A stretch of DNA of 64,000 bases from JADZFO01 sp964512635 (GTDB taxonomy: Bacteria; 4484-113; JAFGCY01): the NCBI GenBank assembly GCA_964512635.1, contig CAZEJB010000008.1:55777-119776 (forward strand). The letters are read 5' to 3'. A program made the translations under genes and the position numbers. Below are positions 8,124 through 15,690 of the stretch, piece after piece; position 1 is the stretch's first letter; every line of letters starts with the position of its first letter. The notes under the pieces are model-generated. The model was not told where the DNA came from, did no database searches, and saw nothing but the letters and a program-made list of their open reading frames with translations.

Positions 8124-9200
8124 ATGAGGAATAAGTACATCGCGGCTCTGACTCTGCTGGCAGGTTTGCTCCTGCTGCTGCTTGGCACAGGCTGCGGCCA
8201 GAACCATCAGGACAATGATGACCAGACCGGCTCCTCGCCTGAGCCCGGCGTCATCCTTGGGCCCTCGGACAATCCCGACGTGGCGGTGGTTGACGCGGTC
8301 ATCAACGTCCTTGACTATGAGATTGCGGGCAACACGGCCAGCGGGCGCGGCGGTTCGGCGGCTGGGGCGCCAGGAGGTCCCGGCGGCAGCGGCAGCGGCA
8401 AGCAGATCATGGCCAAGATCATCAACCCCGGGGATGACATCCTGTCCCAGATCATCGCTACTCCGGGTGTGCGCTTCAAGCTCAGTGTCGGCGGCGGCAA
8501 GGTCAGCAGGACGAGCGCCCTGAGCACGGCTCTGCAGATTGAGTTCAAGGTGGTCGAAGACCTCAATGGCGACAAGGTCGGCGGCGACACCATCATTCAG
8601 ACCGTGCCGGTCAGCATCATCGCCGGCAAGGTCGCAAAAGTAGACCTGACCATTCGCCGGGCCGGCATGACCGATGTCGGCAGCGGCAGCGCGCCTGACC
8701 CGGGCGACGGCGAGCTGGTTTATACCTCCGCCGAACGCGAAGACGCTCTTGGAATCAAGGATGACTTCTTCGGCACCAACTATGCCACCGGAGAAGTTCT
8801 TTATGACGTCGATGGCAACGAGTTCCTGTCTCCAGGTACAGACCAGGTTCTGACGGACGAGAACATGAACGGCTGGCCGGACCTGACCGAGGCGCCGTAT
8901 TTCGACCCGGAGGTCAACCAGCCCAGCGCGCCACCGGCTTTCGCCAGCGGCATGGTGATTGCAGTCGACCTCGCCGGTTACAGCTTTGATATGCAGACCG
9001 ATGACGGCCGGACCGTCCATGTGCAGGTTGAGCCCTCGGCGCTGATTGCTCCCATCGGACCTGATGGGGAGCTGCTGGGCCAGGTGGTACTTGACCCGTC
9101 AATGGTGGGACGGCACGTCCAGGTTGACGGCATCCCGCTGGACGCCCAGTCCATGATCGCGCTGCGCGTGATCCTCGACCCAGACAAACCCGTGCGCTAA
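8124..9200 (+). CDS. Lipoprotein with C-terminal DUF5666-like domain
   Basis: 358 residues with a clear lipoprotein signal (MRNKYIAALTLLAGLLLLLL then GTGC). ATG 8124 is chosen because of GAGGTGG upstream and because the longer reading (8106) overlaps the MocR gene and spoils the signal peptide. The middle is an Ig-like beta region after a Gly-rich linker; the last about 75 residues (GMVIAVDLAGYSFDMQTDDG, HVQVEPSALIAPI, GRHVQVDGIPL) look like the OB-like DUF5666 domain. Probably anchored in the envelope; role unknown. The gene is probably cotranscribed with the MocR gene and is followed by a strong terminator. Confidence 0.75.
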   Translation: MRNKYIAALTLLAGLLLLLLGTGCGQNHQDNDDQTGSSPEPGVILGPSDNPDVAVVDAVINVLDYEIAGNTASGRGGSAAGAPGGPGGSGSGKQIMAKIINPGDDILSQIIATPGVRFKLSVGGGKVSRTSALSTALQIEFKVVEDLNGDKVGGDTIIQTVPVSIIAGKVAKVDLTIRRAGMTDVGSGSAPDPGDGELVYTSAEREDALGIKDDFFGTNYATGEVLYDVDGNEFLSPGTDQVLTDENMNGWPDLTEAPYFDPEVNQPSAPPAFASGMVIAVDLAGYSFDMQTDDGRTVHVQVEPSALIAPIGPDGELLGQVVLDPSMVGRHVQVDGIPLDAQSMIALRVILDPDKPVR

Positions 9201-9236
9201 CCGGGGAAGAATCGCTTACAAGCTTCGGGCCATAAG

Positions 9237-9271
9237 GTGCGGCTGGCAGTGTGCCAGCCGCACTGTTTTAT
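9237..9271 (+). terminator. Rho-independent terminator
   Basis: Perfect 12-bp stem GTGCGGCTGGCA with loop GTG and its complement, then TGTTTTAT. It ends the MocR-lipoprotein unit. Confidence 0.85.
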
Positions 9272-9351
9272 GCGGCCGTCGAAAGTCTGTTTAAGACAGG
9301 CAGATCAGACCGGTCACACTCACCCGCACGCCAGGCCGGCCTTTCACAGGG

Positions 9352-9357
9352 TATAAC
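9352..9357 (+). promoter_or_regulatory. -10 box (TATAAC), leaderless spacing
   Basis: Ends six bases before GTG 9364 of the CCA-adding enzyme. Confidence 0.45.
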
Positions 9358-9363
9358 CCTCGC

Positions 9364-10881
9364 GTGTCAACCGGAGTCCAGCTTCAGGATCGTCTGCTGG
9401 GCGCACTGCGCCAGCCGCCGGCGCTGCTGCGCAAGCTGGCGGCGATCCCCGGCCTGTACATTGTCGGCGGCTGGCTGCGCGACAGCGCAATGGGCCGCGC
9501 CAGCAGCGACTTCGACCTGATCGCCCAAGGGGACTTCGAGCGCTGCGCCGACGCCGTCAGCAACGCGCTGCGCCAGGCGCCCTACCTGGTCAACGAGCGC
9601 TTCGCTACTACCCGTTTCATGCTGCCGGAAGGCAGCATCGACCTGCAGCCCTGCCGGCCGGGCGGCATCGGCGCCGACCTGGGCCAGCGGGATTACACGG
9701 TCAACACCCTTTGCTATCCCCTGGCATCGCTCGGGCCGGACGCCGCGCTCGAGCTGCTGCAGGCCAATGACCTCGCCATGGATGATCTGGACCAGCGTAC
9801 ACTGCGCATGGTCAGCGCTGCCGCGCTCGCGGCTGACCCGCTGCGAGTGCTGCGCGGTTATCGCCTGGCAGTGGCACAGGGGCTGCGGCCGGATCCCGCC
9901 ACCCGACGTAGCTGGCATGAGATGCGCCGGCGCATCTTTGACAGTGCGGCCGAGCGCATCCGTGAAGAGCTGCTGGAGTGGTTTGGCGCGGCGGACCCCG
10001 ACCCGGCCTGGCCGCGCTGGCCGAGCTTTCCGCTAAGCGTCCGCTGGGCCGCGGAAGACGGTGTGCTGTGGCAGCTCTTTCCGCCGCTCGAAGCATGCAT
10101 TGGCTGCGAACAAAATGTCTATCACCACCTGGATGTCTGGAACCACACGCTTGAATGCCTGCAGCAGCTTGAGCTGCTGCGCACCGAGTTGGGCTCCGCA
10201 GCAGCTGCGCCTGCAGTGCCCCCTCCGGGGGATCACCCACTGGTGGAATGGGCGCCAAAGCTCGCCGCGAGCTGGGAAGCTACGCTCGGCTCTGGCGCGA
10301 GAAACTCTGCTCTGGCCCGCCTGAGCCTGTTGCTGCACGACATTGCCAAGCCGCCCACGCGCGCGGTGCAGGCGGATGGCAAGGTGACCTTTTATGGCCA
10401 CCAGGAAGTCGGTGCCGAACTGGTGCGGCCCCTGCTGGAGCGCCTGCGCTTCAGCAGCGAGGAGAACGACTGGGTCTGCACAATGGTGGCCGAGCATTTG
10501 CGCCTGGGCTTCTATGCCGAGCATGACCCGATTCCGCCGCGGCTCGTCTACCGCTTCATCCGCAGCCTTGGCCAGGCCACGCCGATGGCGGTCCTGCACA
10601 GCCTGGCCGACTGCGCGGCGACCCAGGGCGAGGGCGCGGAAGAGAGCCTGACCAGGCACCTGCGCGCAGCTGTGCAGATCCTGGGGCCGTACTACAGCGC
10701 GGACAGCGTGGCCAAACCGCCACTGCTGCTGGACGGCCACGGCATCATGCGGCTGACCGGCCTGCCTCCCGGCAGGCGCGTGGGCGAAATCAAGGAAGCG
10801 CTGCTGGAAGCGACGGCCGCGGGAGAGGTCAGCAGCGAGGACGAGGCCGGCGAGTTTGTACTGCGGATGATGAAGGAGTGA
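9364..10881 (+). CDS. cca: CCA tRNA nucleotidyltransferase / poly(A) polymerase family with HD domain
   Basis: 505 residues. The head domain has the class II nucleotidyltransferase signature YIVGGWLRDSAMGRASSDFDL (given in parts: GGWLRD and SSDFDL) whose two Asp residues bind metal, followed by the RDYTVNTLCYP block and the LADDPLRVLRGYRLA-like (AADPLRVLRGYRLA) RNA-binding neck. The C-terminal part has an HD phosphohydrolase domain (LLLHDIAKPPT, YGHQEVGAEL, VAEHLR). Such enzymes add or repair the 3' CCA of tRNA. An insert of Ala/Pro-rich sequence separates the two. GTG start is supported by a -10 box exactly six bases upstream. Convergent with the hisS-MNT-HEPN unit. Confidence 0.88.
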   Translation: MSTGVQLQDRLLGALRQPPALLRKLAAIPGLYIVGGWLRDSAMGRASSDFDLIAQGDFERCADAVSNALRQAPYLVNERFATTRFMLPEGSIDLQPCRPGGIGADLGQRDYTVNTLCYPLASLGPDAALELLQANDLAMDDLDQRTLRMVSAAALAADPLRVLRGYRLAVAQGLRPDPATRRSWHEMRRRIFDSAAERIREELLEWFGAADPDPAWPRWPSFPLSVRWAAEDGVLWQLFPPLEACIGCEQNVYHHLDVWNHTLECLQQLELLRTELGSAAAAPAVPPPGDHPLVEWAPKLAASWEATLGSGARNSALARLSLLLHDIAKPPTRAVQADGKVTFYGHQEVGAELVRPLLERLRFSSEENDWVCTMVAEHLRLGFYAEHDPIPPRLVYRFIRSLGQATPMAVLHSLADCAATQGEGAEESLTRHLRAAVQILGPYYSADSVAKPPLLLDGHGIMRLTGLPPGRRVGEIKEALLEATAAGEVSSEDEAGEFVLRMMKE

Positions 10882-10900
10882 GGCTAGGCCTCGGCGTCGC

Positions 10901-11320
10901 CTAGATAGTTATCTGCACTTCTGCTGGAACCTCGCGTGCTAATACGAGGAATGCTGTTTCAATCAGGCCAATGGCGCTATTGGCTATGTGAAGGTCAGGT
11001 CTCTTTTGTTTAGTGGGGTAACGAAACTCCACTGCATAATCCTGCAGAAACTCAAGACTGTCGAATTGAGAGCTTAACTGTGGATAGTACTTGAGCAGGG
11101 AGTTGCTGAGCTCCCAAAGGCTGTGGGTCTTCTTGAAGGGCTCGGAGTTAAGTAGCAACATGCCTTTGTACATCTTCTCAACACTCTGCTGACAATGGAA
11201 CATAGCTGCGGAAGGTAGTGGTTGCGATAGCTGACACAGGCCTTTGGCTGCATTCAAGTCATCCAGTGCCAACAGAAACCAGTGGCGGACATCCTCAGCC
11301 AGCAGCGGATCAAGCGCCAT
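10901..11320 (-). CDS. HEPN-domain protein, toxin-like partner of MNT
   Basis: 139 residues, all helical, with the HEPN (PF05168-like) pattern: DVRHWFLLALDDLNAAKGL, then AAMFHCQQSVEKMYKGMLLL and KTHSLWELSNSLLKYY. HEPN proteins paired with minimal nucleotidyltransferases are often RNases that act on tRNA. The canonical Rx4-6H catalytic motif is not evident; the Arg/His near the C-terminus (EFRYPTKQKRPDLH) have a different spacing, so activity is uncertain. It overlaps the MNT gene by 11 bases, an arrangement typical of an operon, and both follow hisS on the same strand. Confidence 0.85.
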   Translation of the reverse strand: MALDPLLAEDVRHWFLLALDDLNAAKGLCQLSQPLPSAAMFHCQQSVEKMYKGMLLLNSEPFKKTHSLWELSNSLLKYYPQLSSQFDSLEFLQDYAVEFRYPTKQKRPDLHIANSAIGLIETAFLVLAREVPAEVQITI

Positions 11321-11663
11321 ACAGCAGCCGACCTTCTCTCACGATGGTTGCCGGGAAAAACACGGGAAGATGCTGGCGACTGTCGAACCAGGATTGCAAG
11401 CCCGTGTGGATTTCCACTGGCCAACCTTTGCCACGGGAGTTGGCTCGAAAGGGCCGACCTGACTGCAATTCTTCTCCTGCGTCATCCGGCAGAACAACCA
11501 TAATATCGATGTCGCTGTCGCGCGTCGCCTCGCCGCGCGCATAAGACCCAAAGAGGTAGACCTTAACCGGGCGGTAGACCTGCACGATCAGCGCCGTGAT
11601 CTCGGCCAGGGTGGCCTCATCAACGTTCTGCGGATTGAAATCGATTGTTCTCGTGCTCGACAT
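11310..11663 (-). CDS. Minimal nucleotidyltransferase (MNT), antitoxin-like
   Basis: 117 residues with the polymerase-beta-type core PVKVYLFGSYARGEATRDSDIDIMVVLPD: the GSxARG helix and the D-x-D metal site are intact. In characterised MNT/HEPN pairs the MNT silences the HEPN RNase by adenylylation. The frame extends to 11762, but the extra residues come from the hisS 3' end; ATG 11663 gives the family-typical N-terminus. It starts 17 bases after the hisS stop, so the three genes could be one transcript. Confidence 0.88.
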   Translation of the reverse strand: MSSTRTIDFNPQNVDEATLAEITALIVQVYRPVKVYLFGSYARGEATRDSDIDIMVVLPDDAGEELQSGRPFRANSRGKGWPVEIHTGLQSWFDSRQHLPVFFPATIVREGRLLYGA

Positions 11664-11680
11664 GTTCAGCTTCAGATAGT

Positions 11681-13147
11681 CTACCGCAATAGGTCCAATA
11701 TCCCCGCCGCCATTTCGCTGCGCTTGACCACTGTCTGCGGCCGCTTCTCCTTGCTGGTCCATTCCTCACGGCTGGCCGTCTGCGTTGCCAGTTCCTTGCC
11801 CGCCTGCAGGTCTTTCACGCTGACCTCGCCGCGCTCGAACTCATCGCTGCCGGCAATGATCGCCAGCGCGCAGCCCAGCTTGTCGGCGTACTTCATCTGC
11901 TTTTGCATGTTCGCCTTGCCGCCCTGCCACATCTCGGCGCGGATGCCGGCCTCGCGCAGCTCGCGGGTCATGGCGATATAGTCGCCGAGGCGCTCGCGGT
12001 CCATCACTGTCACCAGCACCTGTGGCCCGGCAGTCTCGTCGCCAAGCAGCGCATCGAGCTTGCCCAGCTGCTTCAGCGCCGCCAGCAGGCGGTCGACGCC
12101 GACAGATGCGCCGACTGCAGGGATGCCCTGCCCTTCGCCCATGAAGCGCTCGACCAGGTTGTCATAACGTCCGCCGCCGAAGATCGATCCATAGGACGGC
12201 AGCTCGGTCAGCACTACTTCAAAGACCGGGCCGGAGTAATAGCCCAGGCCGCGGGCAAGGTGCAGGTCGAAGTTCACCCGGCCCTGGCTTCTCGGGCCGG
12301 GCACGCCATAGTCCTTCAGCCAGGCCAGCATCTGCTCGATCTCGCCGAGCGCCTCCATGGCCAGCGCGTTGTCCGCCAGCAGTGTCCGCGCGCCAGCGAT
12401 GATCTCGGCGTTGCTGCCCTCATTGGGCAGGTCGAGGAAGGCATCCACCCGGGCGATCTGCTCCACGCTGAGGCCGAGGCCCTCTACCTGTGCGCCGCTC
12501 TCGTCCTTAAGGCCGGGGCCAAGCTCCTGGCGGATGCGCTCCCGGGGGAACTTGTCCAGCTTGTCGATCACGCGATAAATGCTGCGGGCCTGCTGCGGAT
12601 CGGCGCCGCAGAACTCGCCCACCGCATTGAGCAGCTTGCGGTTAGAGACGCGGATGACATAGCCGCCTACCTGCAGCTCGCTGAGGATGGCGTCGATCAC
12701 CGCGATAATCTCGGCGTCGGCTGTCAGCTCCGGGGTGCCCACCGAGTCGATATCAAACTGCAGGAACTCGCGGTAGCGCCCCGGCTCGGGCTTGTCATAG
12801 CGCCAGACCGGGCCATAGGCATAGCGGCGGAAGGGCCGCGGGATCTCGCCCTGCGTATAGGTGCTGACGACGCGCGCCAGCGGGACAGTCAGGTCGAAGC
12901 GCAGGCCGACCTCTTCCTCATCCTGGTTGCTGAAGCAGAAGATGTTGCGCTGCTGCTCGGCGGAGGGCCCGGGCCCCAGCAGGGCGTCGCGCAATTCCAG
13001 CGCCGGCGTGTCAAAAGGCAGGAAGCCGAAACGGCGGCAGACTTCCTCAACCCGGCGCAGCATGACGCGGCGCGCGAGGGTCAGCTCGGGCAGCCCGTCC
13101 TGCATGCCCTTAAGCAGGCGCGCTTTTACTAGATCGGTGGGGGACAT
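11681..13147 (-). CDS. hisS: Histidyl-tRNA synthetase
   Basis: 488 residues, a class II synthetase that charges tRNA-His. Motif 2 (RRYAYGPVWRYDKPEPGRYRE) is intact, as are the histidine-binding block GLGYYSGPVFEV and motif 3 region PAVGASVGVDRLLAAL; the N-terminal KGMQDGLPELTLARR and FLPFDTPALE match the family. The C-terminal anticodon-binding domain runs from about residue 380. Length is slightly above the usual 420-460 because of inserts in the middle. The start is supported by a GACAAT box exactly six bases before the ATG. It heads a possible operon with the MNT/HEPN pair and is divergent from xth. Confidence 0.95.
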   Translation of the reverse strand: MSPTDLVKARLLKGMQDGLPELTLARRVMLRRVEEVCRRFGFLPFDTPALELRDALLGPGPSAEQQRNIFCFSNQDEEEVGLRFDLTVPLARVVSTYTQGEIPRPFRRYAYGPVWRYDKPEPGRYREFLQFDIDSVGTPELTADAEIIAVIDAILSELQVGGYVIRVSNRKLLNAVGEFCGADPQQARSIYRVIDKLDKFPRERIRQELGPGLKDESGAQVEGLGLSVEQIARVDAFLDLPNEGSNAEIIAGARTLLADNALAMEALGEIEQMLAWLKDYGVPGPRSQGRVNFDLHLARGLGYYSGPVFEVVLTELPSYGSIFGGGRYDNLVERFMGEGQGIPAVGASVGVDRLLAALKQLGKLDALLGDETAGPQVLVTVMDRERLGDYIAMTRELREAGIRAEMWQGGKANMQKQMKYADKLGCALAIIAGSDEFERGEVSVKDLQAGKELATQTASREEWTSKEKRPQTVVKRSEMAAGILDLLR

Positions 13148-13153
13148 GCGCTT

Positions 13154-13159
13154 ATTGTC
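13154..13159 (-). promoter_or_regulatory. -10 box (GACAAT), leaderless spacing
   Basis: Six bases before the hisS ATG on the minus strand. Confidence 0.4.
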
Positions 13160-13246
13160 GCGTATGACCTTAAGACCGTCGAAGGTCTGAGGTCAGTGGT
13201 CTGAATCGGAGCAGCGAATCTGCGAGCCATTGGAATTCAGCACTTC

Positions 13247-13281
13247 CGACCTCCGACCTTCGACCTCCGACCTCCGACCAA
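13247..13281. repeat. Heptamer tandem repeat (TCCGACC)
   Basis: Five near-identical 7-bp units (TCCGACC, one TTCGACC) between the divergent hisS and xth genes. Related to the array at 1291-1328. Confidence 0.65.
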
Positions 13282-13326
13282 GCCCTCTACGAAATCACAG
13301 CGGTGAATGATGGTGGCGGAGGCATG

Positions 13327-13332
13327 TAGAAT
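13327..13332 (+). promoter_or_regulatory. -10 box (TAGAAT) for xth
   Basis: TAGAAT lies nine bases before ATG 13342, leaving at most a few leader bases. Confidence 0.45.
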
Positions 13333-13341
13333 CGCCTCGCT

Positions 13342-14118
13342 ATGAAACTGATCAGCTGGAACGTCAACGGCGTACGCGCCATCATGAAGCGCGGATTCTT
13401 CGACTTCATCGCGAAAACCAAGGCCGATGCCTATTGCTTCCAGGAAGTCAAAGCCACCGGAGAGCAGGCGCTGAAGGCGGCCGAGGAGCTTGGCGTCAAG
13501 TGGCCCAAGGCCTATGAACAGATCTGGTACCCGGCGCAGAAGGCCGGCTACAGCGGCACCGCCATCCTGACCAAGGCCAAGCCTGTATCCACCACCAGCG
13601 GCATGGGGATGGACGAGCACGACAGCGAAGGCCGAGTGCTGACGGTTGAGTACGACGACTTCTATCTGGTCAACGTCTATACACCCAACGCCAAGAACGA
13701 CCTCTCACGCCTGGCCTATCGCCATAAGGCCTGGGACCCGCTGTTCCTGAAGTACCTCAAGAAGCTGGAAAGCCACAAGCCGGTGGTGGTCTGCGGCGAC
13801 TTCAACGTCGCGCACCAGGAGATCGACCTCGCCAGGCCCAAGGCCAACACCAAAAGCGCCGGCTTCACCCCGGAAGAACGCGAAGGCTTCGGCAACCTGA
13901 TCGCGGCCGGCTTCCTCGACAGCTTCCGCGAGTTCGAGAAAGAAGGCGGGCATTACACCTGGTGGAGCCTGCGCTCCGGCGCGCGCGAGCGCAACGTCGG
14001 CTGGCGCATCGACTACTTCCTGATCTCCCCGGCTCTGCGCCCGCGCCTGAAGAAGGCCTGGATCCTCAATGACGTAATGGGCACCGACCACTGTCCGGTG
14101 GGGATTGAGCTGAAGTAG
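13342..14118 (+). CDS. xth: Exodeoxyribonuclease III (AP endonuclease)
   Basis: 258 residues of the exonuclease III/APE1 family for base-excision repair. All key blocks are visible: SWNVNGVRAIMKRGF (metal Asn), FQEVKAT (metal Glu), VVCGDFNVAHQEIDLARPK (catalytic Asp/Asn), GWRIDYFLISP and the terminal GTDHCPVGIEL with the catalytic Asp-His pair. Length is normal. The protein would cut AP sites and degrade one DNA strand 3' to 5'. Divergent from hisS; the stop codon is followed after two bases by a 22-bp perfect inverted repeat. Confidence 0.96.
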   Translation: MKLISWNVNGVRAIMKRGFFDFIAKTKADAYCFQEVKATGEQALKAAEELGVKWPKAYEQIWYPAQKAGYSGTAILTKAKPVSTTSGMGMDEHDSEGRVLTVEYDDFYLVNVYTPNAKNDLSRLAYRHKAWDPLFLKYLKKLESHKPVVVCGDFNVAHQEIDLARPKANTKSAGFTPEEREGFGNLIAAGFLDSFREFEKEGGHYTWWSLRSGARERNVGWRIDYFLISPALRPRLKKAWILNDVMGTDHCPVGIELK

Positions 14119-14120
14119 CT

Positions 14121-14187
14121 GGAGCGCGGGACTGTGTCCCGTATTCCCTTATAGCGAACGAAGAAACGGGACACAGTCCCGCGCTCC
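14121..14187. repeat. 22-bp perfect inverted repeat (GGGACTGTGTCCCG element)
   Basis: Arms at 14121-14142 and 14166-14187 (GGAGCGCGGGACTGTG...) are perfect reverse complements with a 23-base loop. The arm contains the palindromic GGGACNNNGTCCC core. A fragment of the same word (GCGGGACACAGT) occurs inside recX at 14991-15002. Confidence 0.85.
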
Positions 14188-14202
14188 TTTCAGAGCGGCT
14201 TC

Positions 14203-14208
14203 TACAAT
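14203..14208 (+). promoter_or_regulatory. -10 box (TACAAT), leaderless spacing
   Basis: Ends six bases before ATG 14215 of recX. Confidence 0.5.
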
Positions 14209-14214
14209 CCCCCC

Positions 14215-15228
14215 ATGCCCCGCATCACCCGCATCCTGCCGCGCCGCCAGGGATCCTGGCTGGAGCTGCTGTGCGCGGGCGGCGGCGTATTGGCGCACAC
14301 CCCCGGCGTGGGACTGCGGCTGCCGATCGACAAGCTCCCGTCCTGGGCCAGTGCTGGCGCCGAGCTGTCCTGGGAGCAGTACCGCGAGCTGGAACAGCTC
14401 AGCGAGTATGAGCAATTGCTCGACCGTGCTTTGCGCCTCCTGGGCCGCCGTGAACACTTCAACGCCGAGCTGCGCGACAAGCTGGGCCAGCCGCGGCTGA
14501 GCCTGCGCCAGCGCGACGCACTGGCCGGGGAAGGCCGCGGCCGGTCTGAGTCCGATAATGCCGGGACGCAGGGCGAAGCACAGCGCAGCGAGCCACAGCC
14601 GGCACGGCGGGCCAGCCGCGAGCTGGTGGATCGCGTGTTGTCCGCCTGCCGCGAGCATGGCTATCTGAATGACCGTCGCGCGGCGGTGTATCTGATCACG
14701 CTGCTGGCGGCGCGCGGTGATATCGGCCGGCGGAAAGTGCGTGAAGAGCTGCTGCGCCGTGGCTGCGCGCCAGCCCTGGCCGATGAGCTGCTGGAGGAGT
14801 ACGCCGGCGAGTTCGACGACAAGGCGGCGCTGGAGGAGCTGCTGCGCAAGAAGCGCCGCAGCCTGGAGGGCCGCGCCCGGCGACTGCGCGAGAAGCTGCA
14901 AAGGCAGATAGATGAGCAGGACAACATGACGGAAGATGAACACAAAGATCACCAAGAACACGAAGGACACCAAGAAGAAGAAGAAGAAGAGCGGGACACA
15001 GTTGCAACCTCAAACGAAGCAGAGACTGCGCATGGGGCGGCAACGCGGCCAAAGCCTGCGAAGAAGAGCAGCCTGCGCAAGCCGCGTAAAGACGAGCGCT
15101 GGTTGCGCTACGAGCTGAAGGGCCGGCTCAGCGCCGCCGTCTTCACCCTGCTGGCGACCCGTGGCTTCGGCGGCGATGACGCCCGCCGTGCGGCGCAGGC
15201 ACTAGTGGATGAGCTGCTGGAGACGTAG
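14215..15228 (+). CDS. recX: RecX-family regulator with in-frame repeat insertion
   Basis: 337 residues. Two helical modules typical of RecX are seen: RALRLLGRREHFNAELRDKL, then VLSACREHGYLNDRRAAVYL with GRRKVREELLRRGCAPALADELL, and a third helical unit at the C-terminus (ELKGRLSAAVFTLLATRGFGGDDARRAAQALV). RecX binds RecA and limits its filaments. The gene is about twice the usual length because of two inserts; the second (residues about 240-275, EDEHKDHQEHEGHQEEEEEE) is the translation of a widespread 'CACAAAGATCACCAAG' repeat fused to a piece of the adjacent palindromic element. Its N-terminal 70 residues are a lineage-specific extension. A -10 box six bases upstream fixes the start. No recA nearby. 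Confidence 0.8.
   Translation: MPRITRILPRRQGSWLELLCAGGGVLAHTPGVGLRLPIDKLPSWASAGAELSWEQYRELEQLSEYEQLLDRALRLLGRREHFNAELRDKLGQPRLSLRQRDALAGEGRGRSESDNAGTQGEAQRSEPQPARRASRELVDRVLSACREHGYLNDRRAAVYLITLLAARGDIGRRKVREELLRRGCAPALADELLEEYAGEFDDKAALEELLRKKRRSLEGRARRLREKLQRQIDEQDNMTEDEHKDHQEHEGHQEEEEEERDTVATSNEAETAHGAATRPKPAKKSSLRKPRKDERWLRYELKGRLSAAVFTLLATRGFGGDDARRAAQALVDELLET
14938..15006. repeat. CACAAAG/CACGAAGGACACCAAG repeat inside recX
   Basis: The segment reads as ACACAAAGATCACCAAGAAC plus ACGAAGGACACCAAGAAG-type units followed by a GAAGAA run and GCGGGACACAGT. The same family forms the inverted repeat at 59654-59716. It adds a multiple of three bases and keeps recX open. Confidence 0.7.
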
Positions 15229-15250
15229 GGTTCAGGCATGCCTGAAGCAG

Positions 15251-15282
15251 GTTTGTAGGGGCGGGTCTTCGACCCGCTCCTA
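15251..15282. repeat. GTAGGGGCGGGTC palindromic repeat
   Basis: A single GTAGGGGCGGGTCTTCGACCCGCTCCT unit (quoted as GTAGGGGCGGGTC and its inverted half) between the convergent recX and cutA genes. Confidence 0.7.
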
Positions 15283-15600
15283 AGAAGTCACATGCTCTCG
15301 GACCCAGGCGCTGTAGGCGAAGCTGGCCGCCTGCACCGGCAGGGCGATGATCTCCGGCGTGTCATAGGGATGCAGCTCGGCCAGGCGGTCGCGCAGGGCC
15401 GGCCATGTGCCCTCGGTCGTCTTCAGGATCAGCAGCACCTCCTCGTCATGCCGCAGCATCTCCTCCCAGACATAGATGCTGGTGATGCCGGGCACGACCT
15501 GCGCGCAGCCGCACAGGCGCTCCTCAACCAGCTTGCGCGCGACCTCAATGGCATCGTCGGCTGTGGCGAAGGTGGTGTGGACTTCGAGGAGAGTGGTCAT
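15280..15600 (-). CDS. cutA: CutA-family divalent-ion tolerance protein
   Basis: 106 residues, the usual size. The family pattern is complete: EVHTTFATADDAIEVARKLV, ERLCGCAQVVPGITSIYVWE, EEVLLILKTTEG and HPYDTPEIIALPV. CutA forms a trimer with a ferredoxin-like fold and is linked to copper or other divalent-ion tolerance, though its biochemical role is unsettled. The frame runs on to 15702 through the upstream palindromic repeat; ATG 15600 is right, since TACAAT sits exactly six bases upstream and the family N-terminus begins there. Confidence 0.93.
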   Translation of the reverse strand: MTTLLEVHTTFATADDAIEVARKLVEERLCGCAQVVPGITSIYVWEEMLRHDEEVLLILKTTEGTWPALRDRLAELHPYDTPEIIALPVQAASFAYSAWVREHVTS

Positions 15601-15606
15601 ATGCAG

Positions 15607-15612
15607 ATTGTA
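15607..15612 (-). promoter_or_regulatory. -10 box (TACAAT), leaderless spacing
   Basis: Six bases before cutA ATG 15600; lies between the gene and the 25-bp inverted repeat. Confidence 0.5.
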
Positions 15613-15621
15613 GTTTGGCGC

Positions 15622-15690
15622 GTAGGGGCGCACAGAGTGCGCCCGGACTTTATCCGAATCAGTTGCCGGGCGCACTCTGTGCGCCCCTAC
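15622..15690. repeat. 25-bp perfect inverted repeat (GTAGGGGCGCACAGAG element)
   Basis: Arms at 15622-15646 and 15666-15690 (GTAGGGGCGCACAGAGTGCG...) are perfect reverse complements. One arm codes the last residues of lipB. A second copy of the element is at 54739-54833 next to purS. Confidence 0.9.
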
